A stretch of 64,000 bases of DNA from Punica granatum (lineage: Eukaryota; Streptophyta; Magnoliopsida; Myrtales; Lythraceae). The notes under the pieces were generated by a model. It did no database searches and was not told the origin of the DNA. It saw only the letters and a list, made by a program, of their open reading frames with translations. The position numbers and the translations under genes are program-made. Location of the stretch: positions 3,534,001 through 3,598,000 of the forward strand of contig NC_045133.1 in the NCBI RefSeq assembly GCF_007655135.1, read 5' to 3'. Below are positions 23,948 to 34,859 of this stretch, piece by piece (within the stretch, counting starts at the first letter, position 1; each line of letters opens with the position of its first letter).

Positions 23948-24681
23948 AGATGTTGTACGTCGAGCAATAGCAATATTTGGCCATGATTTGCACCTACCAA
24001 GATGTTGTTACCCCTCCTGAAGGGATCCTTGAAGACTGCCTGGGTCGTTAGCAAAGAACACCAAACAAACACGTCACGATCCCGTTTCCGAGATTTTTAT
24101 AACGGTCCGAATAATTGTTTGGAGCAGCTCGGACTTGACAGTGGAATCAAGATGGAAACTTACTATAAGATCACTTCACTGTCCTCGCCGGGGGCCTGGC
24201 CCGTGCTGGATCCATCGAAGTTCCACTTTGGCAGCTTGTTCGGGTCGGTGACCGGCCCAGCAAGCGTCTGTTACGACATCCATTACCCGGTTAGGTTAGG
24301 TGAACGTAAAAAGGTATCCTAACCGACGATTCAGCACAGTCCGGAATCATAACAGAATAGATAATAGGTATATTCTTATGGCCGCGATTTCATTCGGTCA
24401 CAAGCTCAAAGCCTCAAAAGATGGAGGCTTTTCGTATTATGGCTAGTCGGGCAATACTTCATGCATCGAAATGGAATCGGAGAAGTAGGAAAATAATTAC
24501 TCTGGCTTTGCTCCGGAGGTCCATGCCCGATCCGCCGATCCTGCCATTGATACGCCGATCAAATGCATCAAAAATCCAATATTTCTTCGATCGGTGACGC
24601 TTAAATCAATTTCAACACATGAAACAAGCAACCCCAACAAGGGAGGAGACCAAAACCCGACACTCTATGACAAAAAGTCAT
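23948..24681 (-). pseudogene. Copied fragment of the glutamine synthetase gene (exons 2-4 with introns)
   Basis: This stretch matches 36912-37647 of the GS1 gene in the same orientation along its full length, including introns 2 and 3 and parts of introns 1 and 4, so it arose from DNA and not from mRNA. By eye about 30 substitutions or small changes separate the two. The exon 3 copy still reads KWNFDGSST where the functional gene has KWNYDGSST, and the acceptor before exon 4 is damaged. It lacks exon 1 and exons 5-12, so no functional enzyme is possible. Confidence 0.9.
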
Positions 24682-24985
24682 AAACCAATCCGTAAATAAA
24701 TGTTACCTTTTAATTTAGGACAAATACACAAGAAATTATTGATATGTATACACGTGATTCATGCCGTGCAAATTACATCATATGTGGAGAACGAGAGTGT
24801 GGCATTGTGGAGCTCGCTCTCCCCTGTCAACTAAGAGATTACATGTTTGATTCTCACTGTAAAACTACCACATGTTCCTTTATTAGTTGTTAAAATTTTT
24901 ATTTCATTGTATTAAATCCGTTGAATTTTCCTACTAATGGAAAAGAAAAATTACAACATATATATACATATACACACACATACTG
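24682..24985 (+). promoter_or_regulatory. Proximal copy (P2) of the P450 upstream sequence
   Basis: This is the second copy of the 300-base repeat and directly precedes the P450 gene. TATATAC at 24959-24965 lies about 60 bases before the ATG at 25021 and is the likely TATA box. About 24798-24940 looks SINE-derived: an A-box-like TGGCATTGTGG, then TGTTTGATTCTC resembling a B box, then a TTCCTTTATTAGTTGTTAAA tail that recurs near 26335 and 39640. Use as promoter is inferred from position. Confidence 0.55.
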
Positions 24986-25020
24986 CGCCCTCCTCTGTGT
25001 CTCAAAACTACTGCACTTCC

Positions 25021-27845
25021 ATGGAGATGTCTTCGTCCCTCCTCTCAACACCAACAATTGTTATCACCACGATCATTGCATTAGCAGTCTCTCTTTACTA
25101 TATTTCTGGCCTTCGCAATATTAGAAGTGGCCAGACGGGTCGTGGAAAGAAAATGGTGCCTTCTGCAGGCGGTTCGTGGCCCTTGATCGGCCACCTCCAC
25201 CTCTTAGGCGGATCGATCCCGCCCCACATAGTCCTTGCTGAGATGGCAGACAATTACGGTGCGATGTTTGCGGTCAAGCTAGGGATCCGTCAAACTGTGG
25301 TTGTGAGCACTTGGGAGATGGCCAAGGAATGCCTCACTACCAATGACCGGGCTTTAGCCACCCGGCCGAGGTCTCTGAGCTCCGAGGTGATGGGCTACAA
25401 CGGCGCCTTCGTGGGCTTGAGTCCGTACGGTCCTTACTGGAGCCAAATCCGCAAGATCATCACCCGCGAGCTGCTCTCCAGCCATCAGCTTGAGCTACTC
25501 AGGCAAGTCTGTGAGTCCGAGGTCCTTGGCTGGATGAAGGACATGTACAAGGAATGCACGAGCACAGAGAGAGATATTATCGGTTTGACGAGGACAACAG
25601 TGAGAACAACAAAGGTGGACATGAAGAGGCGATTCGGGGACTTGGCCCTGAACATGATGCTCAGGATAATTGTAGGGACGGAGTACACTAAAGCTGACGG
25701 AGGAGTGAATGACGGAATGAAGTTTCTCATCAGGGATTTCATTGAGCTGGCCGGGAGGTTCGTGGCATCAGATGCGCTACCCTTCCTAAGTTGGCTAGAC
25801 TTGGGCGGGTATCAAGCGGCAATGAAGAGGACCTCCCGGGGGATAGATCGGTTGCTGCAAGAATGGTTAGACGAGCACAAATCTAGGAGGAAACCAAAAG
25901 GAGAGGATGGGGCAATGAATCCAATAATAATCAACCGAGGGCAAGACTTCATGGATGTCATGCTCCCTATCCTCGAAGACGATCAAGATATTCAGAGTTA
26001 TTATGATGCTGATACTATCAACAAAGCTACGTGTTTGGTATGTATATCGTTAGTCAATAGACCCAGCATATCTCATCTTCTCATTAAAATAAATAAATTA
26101 ATTTTGATCACCGGGGAAAAAAAAATGGCACTATCATACCCAATTATTTGACCTATAATAACATAACGCTATATATTCACTTTTTTCATGGGTTTTAACT
26201 ATATATGCTCTTGCCCACATGCCAAAAAGCACAAATCACTTGAGATTTACCTCAACCAAACTAGATTTAATAGTGCAGTCGTGCACATTTTCGTCTGATA
26301 ATTAAGAAATTTTAATTTCGATATTCATTATGAAATTACTCGTATTTTTTTATTAGTTATTAGAATTTCAATTTTATTATATTAAATTTATAATCCTCCA
26401 TTGTAACCGAAAAAATTAGATGAACATCCACTCCGAAGCAATACACATATATCTATATATATTATTTTAGACCTTTTCAAAGCGAAACCTGAAAAAATTA
26501 TGATACATATGCCTTAAATGCATGTATAGTACATACAATTACTTACTTGAAAAGGCTTAAGTAAATTACTTTTAACTCAAGTAAATTATGTAAAACCTTA
26601 ATACATGTAATTTACTTGCATGTAAAACCTTATTTGATGTACTGGTCCATTTATACGTGGGTAATTAAAGGCTCATTTGGTTTGCAAGTGTAATTTTAAA
26701 ATTATAATTTAACTTAATTTTACCAACAACTAAACAAAATAACTTATTAAAAGTCAAACAGGTGGGCCCCATATATAAACATTTATACTACTCCATTATA
26801 ATACAACTCCATTATAATAAATTCACAACACTATCACTCCATTTTGTCATTTTCAAAATCAAAATCTCATTTTAAAATGCTACTGTCAAACCAAACGCAT
26901 TGTAAGAAAGCCTCCTGCAACGAGATGTGACGAGGGGCTTCCACTGGTGCAAGGAGGATCTCCATCAGTAATCTGCATCAATTTTTATTTTTTATAAAAA
27001 AAAATAAGCACGTAACTTTCACATTTATTTAATAATGAAATGAAACCAGGAGTTGCGATGCATGTTTGCAAACTATGTCGTCAGTGAGCGAACTCTATTA
27101 AAAGCAAGCATTTGAAATCTACTAAAATACTTCGTGATTGGGATAAGTTGATAATCGAGCGGGTATTTTTGACTGATAGCCTAGAAACATGTCAAATTAA
27201 TTTATCTACCAATGTTTGCAGGCTCTGATTTTAGCTGCATCAGACACCACATCAGTATCCTTGATATGGGCCCTTTCTTTGTTACTGAACAACAAAAAAG
27301 CCCTGGAGAAGGTCCAGCAGGAACTGGACAACACCATTGGGAGGGCCAGGCAAGTCCAGGAATCAGACCTCAAGAACCTCCCTTTCCTCCAAGCAACCAT
27401 CAAGGAAACCTTGAGGCTGTACCCGCCCGGCCCGCTCGCGGTCCCGCACCAGGCCTTCGAGGACTGTTGCGTTGCTGGCTACTTCGTTCCGAAGGGCACC
27501 CAAGTCCTATTTAACCTCTACAAGATCCACAGAGACCCGCGAGCCTGGCCTGAGCCCACCGAGTTCCGGCCCGAGAGGTTCCTGACCGTCCACAGGGACT
27601 TGGATGTAAGGGGACAGCATTTTGAGCTCATACCTTTTGGCAGCGGTCGTCGGATGTGCCCCGGAGTCTCGGTGGCCCTCCAAGTCCTAGGCCTCACGCT
27701 GGCTTCTTTCCTTCACACCTTCGAGGTCTGCTCTCCCGGCGAAGAGGCAGTCGACATGCAGGAAGCTAGCGGATTAACTAATCTTAAAGCCAACCCGCTG
27801 GAAGTGCTCATCACTCCTCGTGTTCCCGAAAACCTGTTTCAGTAG
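25021..27845 (+). CDS. Cytochrome P450, CYP82-type
   Basis: Two exons, 25021-26037 and 27222-27845, join in phase 0 to 546 residues. A membrane anchor (VITTIIALAVSLYYISGL) is followed by a proline-poor hinge and GSWPLIGHLHLLGG. The I-helix has LILAASDTTS, the ExxR motif is KETLRL, the PERF motif is FRPERF, and the haem-binding loop is PFGSGRRMCPG with its cysteine. Sequence style (DVMLPIL, ATCLALILAASDTT, HFELIPFGSGRRMCPG) and the single intron are those of the CYP82 family, ER enzymes that oxidise alkaloids, terpenoid precursors, flavones or coumarins; the substrate cannot be read from sequence. An in-frame ATG at 24937 lies upstream of the TATA box, so 25021 is preferred. The 1.18-kb intron holds a MITE. 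Confidence 0.92.
26671..26900. mobile_element. MITE within the P450 intron
   Basis: Left end GCTCATTTGGTTTGCAAGTG and right end in reverse ATGCGTTTGGTTTGACAGTA form imperfect inverted repeats that continue into an A/T-rich palindromic part (TTTTAAAATTAT against CATTTTAAAATGAG). It lies in the intron in a non-coding position and should be spliced out. No clear target duplication is visible. Confidence 0.6.
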
Positions 27846-28120
27846 ATGATTATCTCTTTCTATATCGAATTAATCACAGCCATCGGCAGTTGTTGGATAA
27901 TTTACATAAAAAATCTCCATTACTAATCCTTTTTAAGTATTTTGGTGTTTCTAACCATCCACTTATTTTTTTTTCTCAATCATCCATTATAGTGCTATAA
28001 TGAAAGGATAATAAAAACTATATATGATCGATCTTTTGAGCCCGCTTTAGGATTTTGGTCGAAGGGCGAGTCTTTATGGGATACCTAGCCAAGGTGGACG
28101 GTTATATAGTTGGACCAATC
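27846..28120. other. P450 3' flank
   Basis: AT-rich sequence follows the P450 stop codon. It is probably the 3' UTR and terminator region. No other feature is visible. Confidence 0.3.
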
Positions 28121-28128
28121 GTTATAAT

Positions 28129-28335
28129 CAGGGGCGAATCCAAGATTTTTGTTCAGGGGGGCAAAAATATTGCTTGATGTAAATAGTACATAAATTTTTT
28201 TTTCGGGGGGGGGGGGGGGAAAGTGCAAATTTTACATAGAAAAATTCATAAATTAACATAATTTTGGGGCAAAATTATAAAAAAGTCAAAGTTCAGGGGG
28301 CAATTGCCCCCCTGGTATTACATTGGCTCCGCCTG
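28129..28335. mobile_element. Short hAT-like element with 8-bp target duplication
   Basis: The element begins CAGGGGCGAATCCAAG and ends, in reverse, CAGGCGGAGCCAATG. It is flanked by GTTATAAT (28121-28128) and CTTATAAT (28336-28343), agreeing at 7 of 8. CAGGGGCG-like ends with an 8-bp duplication are hAT hallmarks. The 207-base interior has a run of about 15 G residues (about 28206-28220) and no coding capacity. Confidence 0.75.
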
Positions 28336-28349
28336 CTTATAATTATGAT

Positions 28350-30600
28350 ATGCGGTATCCACATCATTAGTCTAATAAATGAAAAAAAATAAAAATGAAC
28401 CCCTACTACCAAACACACTTCTGGTATATAGGGAAATTTTCTTACAACTTACTCCAATATAGAAGGACTATCTCTAGCTTCTTTTTATTTTTTTTTAAAT
28501 TTTCCTGTTATCTGGTTCTAGCCGAATTGGAATAAGTTGGTAAATATAACTTCTATAAATTTGTGTGGTAATTTATTGACTTAATACCTTTTTAGGTTAG
28601 GGCTATTTCCATCCCTTTTTGGCTAATCCGCCCCATTTATTGTCCATCTTACCAAAATGCCCCAAGAATATATAAATTCTAATTCATATGGATAAAACTC
28701 TTAAATTACTCTCTCATTCTCACCTCTTCCTTTCTTAATCACCACACAATTTATTTCCATTTATACATTTTATTTCTCTATTTAAATATCTAGTTACAAA
28801 AATTATCGTAAAAGATTTTTTTTAACTACGTGCAAAAAATGAGAAAAAGTATAATCTTAGTTTAGAAACCAAAATCCTATTTGTTTAGTGTTTCATTATT
28901 TAATTAAAGATCTCGATGCCAAAATAATACAAATCTTTATATTCAAGCAAAATGATTTTCAAGAGAAAACAAAAACAAGATCATTTGTTTATTTGTTGAT
29001 AATTTGTTAATTGTGGCGTTTTTTTATTTACTTGTTGATTATTTGTTTTTACAAAATGTACATACAAGTGATGAATTTGTGTTTTTTTTGAAAAATATAT
29101 TTACACGGTTGTGCTCATATATAATTATACTTTTTAGTTTACATAAAATTTAGTTAGATAACTTTTTATACATTGTGAAAATATCAATTATACAATATTC
29201 ATGAATTTTAAATTCTAATTATATGTTGGCATTATTTTAATTATTTACATGAAAAATTAATATTATCATGCTGATAAAGAAGCAATCAATGTAAATGACA
29301 AAAAAAAGCATCTAGTATATTGTATTCTCGTAATAATTCATTTGCAAATCAATTTACCTTGCATATTTGGCCAAGGAGCGAGAACACTATTTTGAAAGAA
29401 GTACACATATTCTTAAATATTTATTTCTTGGTATTTTTCGAGCAAAGAAATTACTTTTGTAAATGTATATGTGTGTGTATATATATTTGGTTATTTTTTA
29501 AAATTTTTGTGCATCAAGATTTTCAATTGATCAATCCTATGTTGTAGAAAATATTTAGGACTTACGGGAATAAAATTGTTTACTTATTCATTAGTTTATA
29601 GGAAATATGAAATTTTATTTAAATAATATTTTAGGTAAGTGCATACTTTAAATAATCTAGAAAGAAAGAGATGAGAAATCGAAGAGTGATTTAAGGCGTT
29701 TATCCATATCTAATTAGAGTTATTAATTTGCTGTTGGGAGCCGGCATTTTGGTATTATGGTCAATAAAGGGAGTGGATTAGCCAAAATGAGGGTGGAAAT
29801 AACCCCATAACATCACTCAACCCAAGTTAAGTAACGCAAATTTTAAAAAAATTATGATAATATACTAGTTTAATAAAACTTTGGCATTTTCAATAGCTGG
29901 TAATATTTTGAATATTTAATTACCTTTTTATAAGGACATAATAACAATATGCCCCGTGTGAATCTCGAGAGCGAACATTGCGTTTTCCTCATACTGGCAT
30001 ACTTACCTGATCTATTAATAGAACTAAGTAATCGAGCAAATTAAGGTGCAAGATGAGGCAGTTTCCTCATTTATTTATTTATTTATTTATTTTTATTTTA
30101 TTTTGAATTTGTAGAGACGACATAAAAATGCCATGGTATGATTTAGAATCTCTTCAATTTGTCCATTTGAAAAAAATACATGAGAAACTTATACTCGAGG
30201 ACTTGAATTGTAGTTCACCATCTATATGTAATCTACTGATTTTTTTTAATAAGTTTATATGTAGTCTCATGGAGGATGAGAAAATTAGTTGTATAGTCCC
30301 TCTAGTCTACCTTTTTTATTTTTATTTTTTTGCCATAAGTAGCTTTCAATTCGTTCTGACTCCTACCCCCAGGTCCAGTCTCTATACATCGAACACTCTA
30401 GACACGGATCGTTTCATATGAATATCGATCGGAATATGTAAAATGAGCACAGCCCTACGTACGCATCAGAAAGTAGTGAGGGGATTTTGATTGATGGAGA
30501 TCGGACGACGCACAGATAGGGACCACAGTAACTCCTGATGCGACCGCGTCCACAACAAGCAAAATGCCCGTCGTCTTCCTCATTTTCAACGTGGTCCAAA
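28350..30600. other. Gene-free AT-rich interval
   Basis: No gene is seen. Open frames at 29320-29547 and 30128-30421 are rich in Ile, Phe, Asn and Lys and have no family features. A TTTA microsatellite runs at about 30067-30100. Confidence 0.45.
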
Positions 30601-30632
30601 AGGACCGATCTTCCTCACCAAACACCTCTCTG

Positions 30633-30640
30633 TATATAAA
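30633..30640 (+). promoter_or_regulatory. TATA box of the small-protein candidate
   Basis: TATATAAA lies 84-91 bases upstream of the ATG at 30724. The leader between them contains a long GA repeat. Position and sequence fit a plant core promoter. Confidence 0.55.
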
Positions 30641-30673
30641 CAGATTCATTCAAGAACAGAGAGATTGAAGAAT

Positions 30674-30677
<4 letters not shown>

Positions 30678-30716
<39 letters not shown>
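30678..30716 (+). repeat. (GA)n microsatellite
   Basis: About 19 GA units lie in the presumed leader of the small open frame at 30724. GAGA tracts are frequent in plant 5' UTRs and can bind BBR/BPC proteins. Confidence 0.9.
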
Positions 30717-30717
<1 letters not shown>

Positions 30718-30723
30718 GTGGGG

Positions 30724-30909
30724 ATGGAGCAGAGGAGTGTTAGTGAAGTGGGGCTCGCCATTGCCGTCCACAGGCAAGTGAAGAGGATCAAGATGGAGTC
30801 GGAGAAAGCATGCGATTGGTGGCCCAAAACATCGAGGGAGAAGAGGAGGGACCCCCACCGCCAGAAGATCTCCCCGTCGCCGCTGGGGTCCGCCGGCCAG
30901 AACTTGTGA
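30724..30909 (+). CDS. Candidate small basic protein, 61 aa, unknown function
   Basis: The frame starts MEQRSVSEVGLAIAVHRQVK and ends LGSAGQNL. It is rich in Arg, Lys and Ser, has one Cys and a WWP motif, and has no signal peptide or membrane segment. I do not recognise the family. Support for a real gene comes from the TATATAAA box 84 bases upstream, the GA-rich leader, a reasonable start context (GGGGATGGAG), higher GC than the surroundings and an AATAAA at 30988-30993 after the stop. Against it, the frame is short and the minus strand also has open frames here. The C-terminus faintly recalls secreted signalling peptides, but the missing signal peptide argues against that. Confidence 0.45.
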   Translation: MEQRSVSEVGLAIAVHRQVKRIKMESEKACDWWPKTSREKRRDPHRQKISPSPLGSAGQNL

Positions 30910-30999
30910 GGAAAGAGCATTGCTGTTTCAGATAGGCGTCCACTGTTCTGCTCATGTTCAATAATTTTTGGGATTTTCAGTTATTCTAATAAATATTTT

Positions 31000-31710
31000 G
31001 CCAAAAGTAATGTACATACATAATTTTTGACGTCCGTAATGCAAAGTCCGACTACGAAGTCTCGATGACACGTCAAAGTCGACGAATGAAGTTAAGGAAC
31101 TAGAGATATATCTGTGCGACGCACGTCTTTAAAAGATTTCATAGCAATCGCGGAAAAAAATAAAAAAAGATTTCGTGACAAGAATGGATAAATTATACTA
31201 CTACAAACTTTATTACAAATGTAATACTTTGATATAAAATTAACAAAATTGTAACAATCAATTACAAATCTTCTTCATTTCGTAACAATATTGTGCATTC
31301 CATCAACTTGAGACTAACGGCGTCGATGGTTGCTGATGTGACTTCCTGCGTGGATTGTTTATGTAGTGCTCGCGTGGCGTTGACATGTCATTTAAAATTA
31401 AAAATAAAGTAAAAAATGAAACCAAAATAATAAATATGAAAAACTAAAAATGTATTAAAGTTTTTTAAAAATAAATAAAAATAAAAGCAAGACAATTCTT
31501 AAAATTTAAAGTAAATAAAAATAGAATAATTAAAACTAAAACTAAGAAATTAAAAAAATTAATATTAAAATTTTAAAAAAATCTGAAATAAAAAGAGAGA
31601 GAGAGAGTGAACAATAATCGGGGATGGAGGTGGGGCGCCGCCGCCGCCCACTACTCCAACTGAAGTCGCCGGTAGGCTCACACTTTATTTTCCTTTTTGT
31701 TTTTTTTTTT
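31000..31710. other. Gene-free interval
   Basis: No gene is seen. A palindrome GTGCGACGCAC (31114-31124) lies next to CTAG (31100-31103) in the arrangement of a minus-strand Helitron 3' end, but no matching 5' end was found. Around 31380-31600 the sequence is nearly all A, T and short AAATAAAAATA phrases. Confidence 0.35.
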
Positions 31711-31712
31711 TT

Positions 31713-32690
31713 TTGGATAGGTACACCTTATTTTCCTATGTAATTAAGGAGTTGAATGAATATATATATGGATGGAAGGCGAGTCTACTGTCTCTTGAGG
31801 GGGGTCGTGTTTTTATGGTTGATTCTATCCTTCCCTCCATACCTTCCCACATAATGCAATGCACCCTCTTGCCCCATGATGCCTCTGAGACTCGCTCTCT
31901 GAATTATCCTCCTTTGGAACCACATATTTCCATAAGCTCTCTGGTTACTATGGAAACAAAGAAACAAGAGAATCTTGGAGAGTGTCCCTCCCCAACCTCA
32001 ACTGTTGCATCGCAAGTGCATAGAGCAAGCAGCTGAGTTTTTTGCCTTGCAAAAACATTCCATCACTTCCCACAAGACAACCATCTTTCGGTGGCTTCCC
32101 CCATGATAATTGGTTGAAACTCAACACTGATGGCTCCGCTAGAGGCTGCCCGGGATGTGAAGGAGCGGGAGGCCTTTTCAGAAACCATGCAGATGGCTGA
32201 ATCGAGGGTTTTAGTCAATTCCTCTGGGAACTGGGAGCAACATCACAGCTGAGGCTTGGGCTCTTTGGGATGGACTTCCGATGGCACTCGACATGGGCAT
32301 CCAATTCCTTATAGCGGAGTTTGATGCCAAGGTAATTTGTGATCTAATTTCTGGAAATTATCGTGATAACCTACCACTAATGCCAATCATTTTGGATTGC
32401 AAGAATCTCATACGGCGCTTCGTCGGCTTTAGGATGCAGCATACTTATCGGGAAGCCAACTCCATAGCTGACTACCTTGCAAGGCTAGCTTCTAATTAAC
32501 TCTATTGATAGCCCCTACCATGACTCACGATATTATGTACTTTAATTCACCTCCCGCTGAGGTGGCTAATCTCCTTTTGGCTGATACTTTGGGCTTGTCT
32601 TGCCCTTGTTCTGTTTATATTGACGCCACTTATGTTGCGCCGGATTAGTCATTAATATATTATTCATTTCTACGGAAAAAAAAGGAATAT
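31713..32690 (+). pseudogene. Degenerate LINE ORF2 fragment (reverse transcriptase end and RNase H)
   Basis: The first part reads ELNEYIYGWKASLLSLEGGR then IPSHIMQCTLLP, typical of the end of a plant LINE reverse transcriptase. From about 32110 it reads NWLKLNTDGSARG.., then after a stop and a frameshift MALDMGIQFLIAEFDAKVIC and HTYREANSIADYLARLA, the RNase H domain found at the end of many plant LINEs. The zinc-finger linker usually between them is missing. A short A run (32676-32684) may be the remains of poly(A). It is a dead fragment. Confidence 0.8.
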
Positions 32691-32699
32691 ATGGATGGA

Positions 32700-34780
32700 T
32701 CTATTAGAAAATATCACGGGATTCTAGGCTTTTAGCAGTGACAACTACCGTATTTATTGTTTTTTTTAAGAGGAAAAGAATATTTTCGGTCCTTAACTTT
32801 TCATAGTTTGTTATTTTGAACCTAAATCTTATTTTTATTGTTACTATTGTTCTCAACCTTTCGCATTTTTGCAACCTTGGCCTGACTGTCAGCTTTTCCA
32901 TGGACAAAGGCTGATGTGGATTTTTGAAGCCACTAAAAGGACGGCACGTCATACTTTTTTCTAAAAACAAATTTGGCTTTTAAAAATAAAATTAAATTCT
33001 TAAAATAATAATAATAACAATAATAACAACAACAACAACAACAACAATGAGTTGAACATAAAAGTAAGGGCCGAAAAGGGAGGAATAGCTTGTTGCTCTC
33101 ACTCCACCACTGAGGTCGCTCGCATCCTCTGATGACATCGGTAACCTCGGTTGGGTGGGGTGGGGGCGGTTAGCGCTGCTGGCCTATGCCCCTACTCCTA
33201 CCCTTAGAAATTAAAATGCACGTCAGTTAACATTAACGAAAAAGTTTGCATCATGAATAAAGTGGCAAAGATGCAAAAAGGTTAAGGATGAGAGTGATAA
33301 AAAAAGAATTTAGGAATAAAATGGTAAAAGCGCGAAATGTTGAAGAGTAAAAGTATCTTTTATTTTCAAAATTTGCTTTCAAAAATGTGATTTTTTAAAA
33401 GAAAACTACTAATTTTTTAAAAGATTAATTATTTTCATAATGTTCATAATCAAATAAAATATTACAATATTATTAAAATTATAACTCATGATGCTGTGAG
33501 TAATGAGGACAATAATCATGCATTTTTTTTTGGGGGGAGATAAGCAAAACTCTAGTGGTATCTTCAAGCAATTTTGTATAAGGTGCCATACGTATTTGTA
33601 TCGCATGCAGTCTAATAACAACAAAGAAAGACAAAAAAAAAACTTTTGAAAATATGCTTGATTGGATTGGAAGAGTTTTACCCTTAATGAATTAATCGAT
33701 TTAAATTAAATTTGTCAAGATTCGTTGAACTTTTAAATATTTTGTTAAAAAAAAATCTTTTGAAAATATCGACGACTTTTGGGGTTAAAATAATCAAATA
33801 AATTCTCAAGATTGAGTGGTTGGGATTGGAGAAACAATTTCTTGACTGGGCCACTCATGCCAATAATGGAGTCAGGCTCAGCCCTAACCATCCACTTTAA
33901 CATACAAAGTGAGAGATATTTTTGTGCGATTCATGGTCAAAAGCGAAAAGAACGATTGGATACCGCCAAGAATATTATTGTAGAGAATCCACGTAAAAGA
34001 CGCAAAATATTTCGGTTTGTTCATAACACACTAAATTCATATAATTTTATCGTTATGGTGTGTGCTCTATAACGCTCATATCGTATCCTTTCGAGTTGAT
34101 ATCTCACATATGAGTAGGGAAGAGGAAGAATTTTATCAAAATCTTTGAAAGACATCATTTTCAAGTTGTTGACAATTGACAAACAAGCCCAGTGGTTGCT
34201 TCGGATCCAATCAATTCGATGGCCATTGGTCCCTCTCATGGGGTTGTTGAGTATTTCTTTGTGGTCAAGATTCTCCACACCAGTCCATAACTATCAATGG
34301 CGATTAGCCTTCCCATGGGGTCACCCTTATTTTCGTGTGGACGAGACTATCCGTACAAGTCCATAAGTATCATAGATTAACTCCGAACAATCGGGACGGT
34401 TAGATATAAGTTTTCGAATCCAGTTGGTAAGTTTCTAATTCGATAACGTCTCTTGACTTCAGTCTTAAGCTTGTGGATGGTGCGCGGTCGATCCGGATTC
34501 ATCCAGTGTAGACAGGAAGAGTTGATGAAAGGTTATATAGAGGATCGCATCGTAAAGACAATGGTTGCAGCTTAAGGAAAGAGTTCGGATAATTGAAAAT
34601 CGAAAACATGTCCTTAAATTGTCCAGTTATTGTGAATACCATCAAACCAAAGAGACAGAGCCGTGGCTGTCTCAAACCCATAGACCACCATTGACACATA
34701 ACATACCACCATTGACACATAACATTACAAATATGAGGACCAACTGAACTAAGAAATCCTAAGAAACTGAAGATGTTCTA
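32700..34780. other. Gene-free interval downstream of glutamine synthetase
   Basis: No gene is supported. A CAA/TAA microsatellite runs at about 33005-33048. 33810-34470 has a somewhat less AT-rich composition and open frames on both strands (33812-34072, 34021-34278, 34145-34366), but none shows a domain I recognise; it may be old repeat sequence. 34780-34860 is probably GS1 3' UTR. Confidence 0.4.
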
Positions 34781-34859
34781 ACATTCACCAGAGAGACAAT
34801 TCAAAGGACAAACTCCCCCATCAGGGCTTTGAAATCAATAATTGAGTCCTACGATTGCT

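Noticed and set aside
24002..24322. Plus-strand 106-aa open frame
   Set aside because: It runs antisense through the copied GS1 exons and introns.
23649..24985. Two 300-bp direct repeats around a 734-bp core looks like an LTR retrotransposon
   Set aside because: The repeats lack TG...CA ends, the core is a plain genomic copy of GS1 with introns, and there is no primer-binding site, polypurine tract or flanking target duplication.
24937..25020. In-frame N-terminal extension of the P450
   Set aside because: The extra ATG lies upstream of the probable TATA box and the extra residues (IYIHIHTHT) are translated repeat; the membrane anchor starts after 25021.
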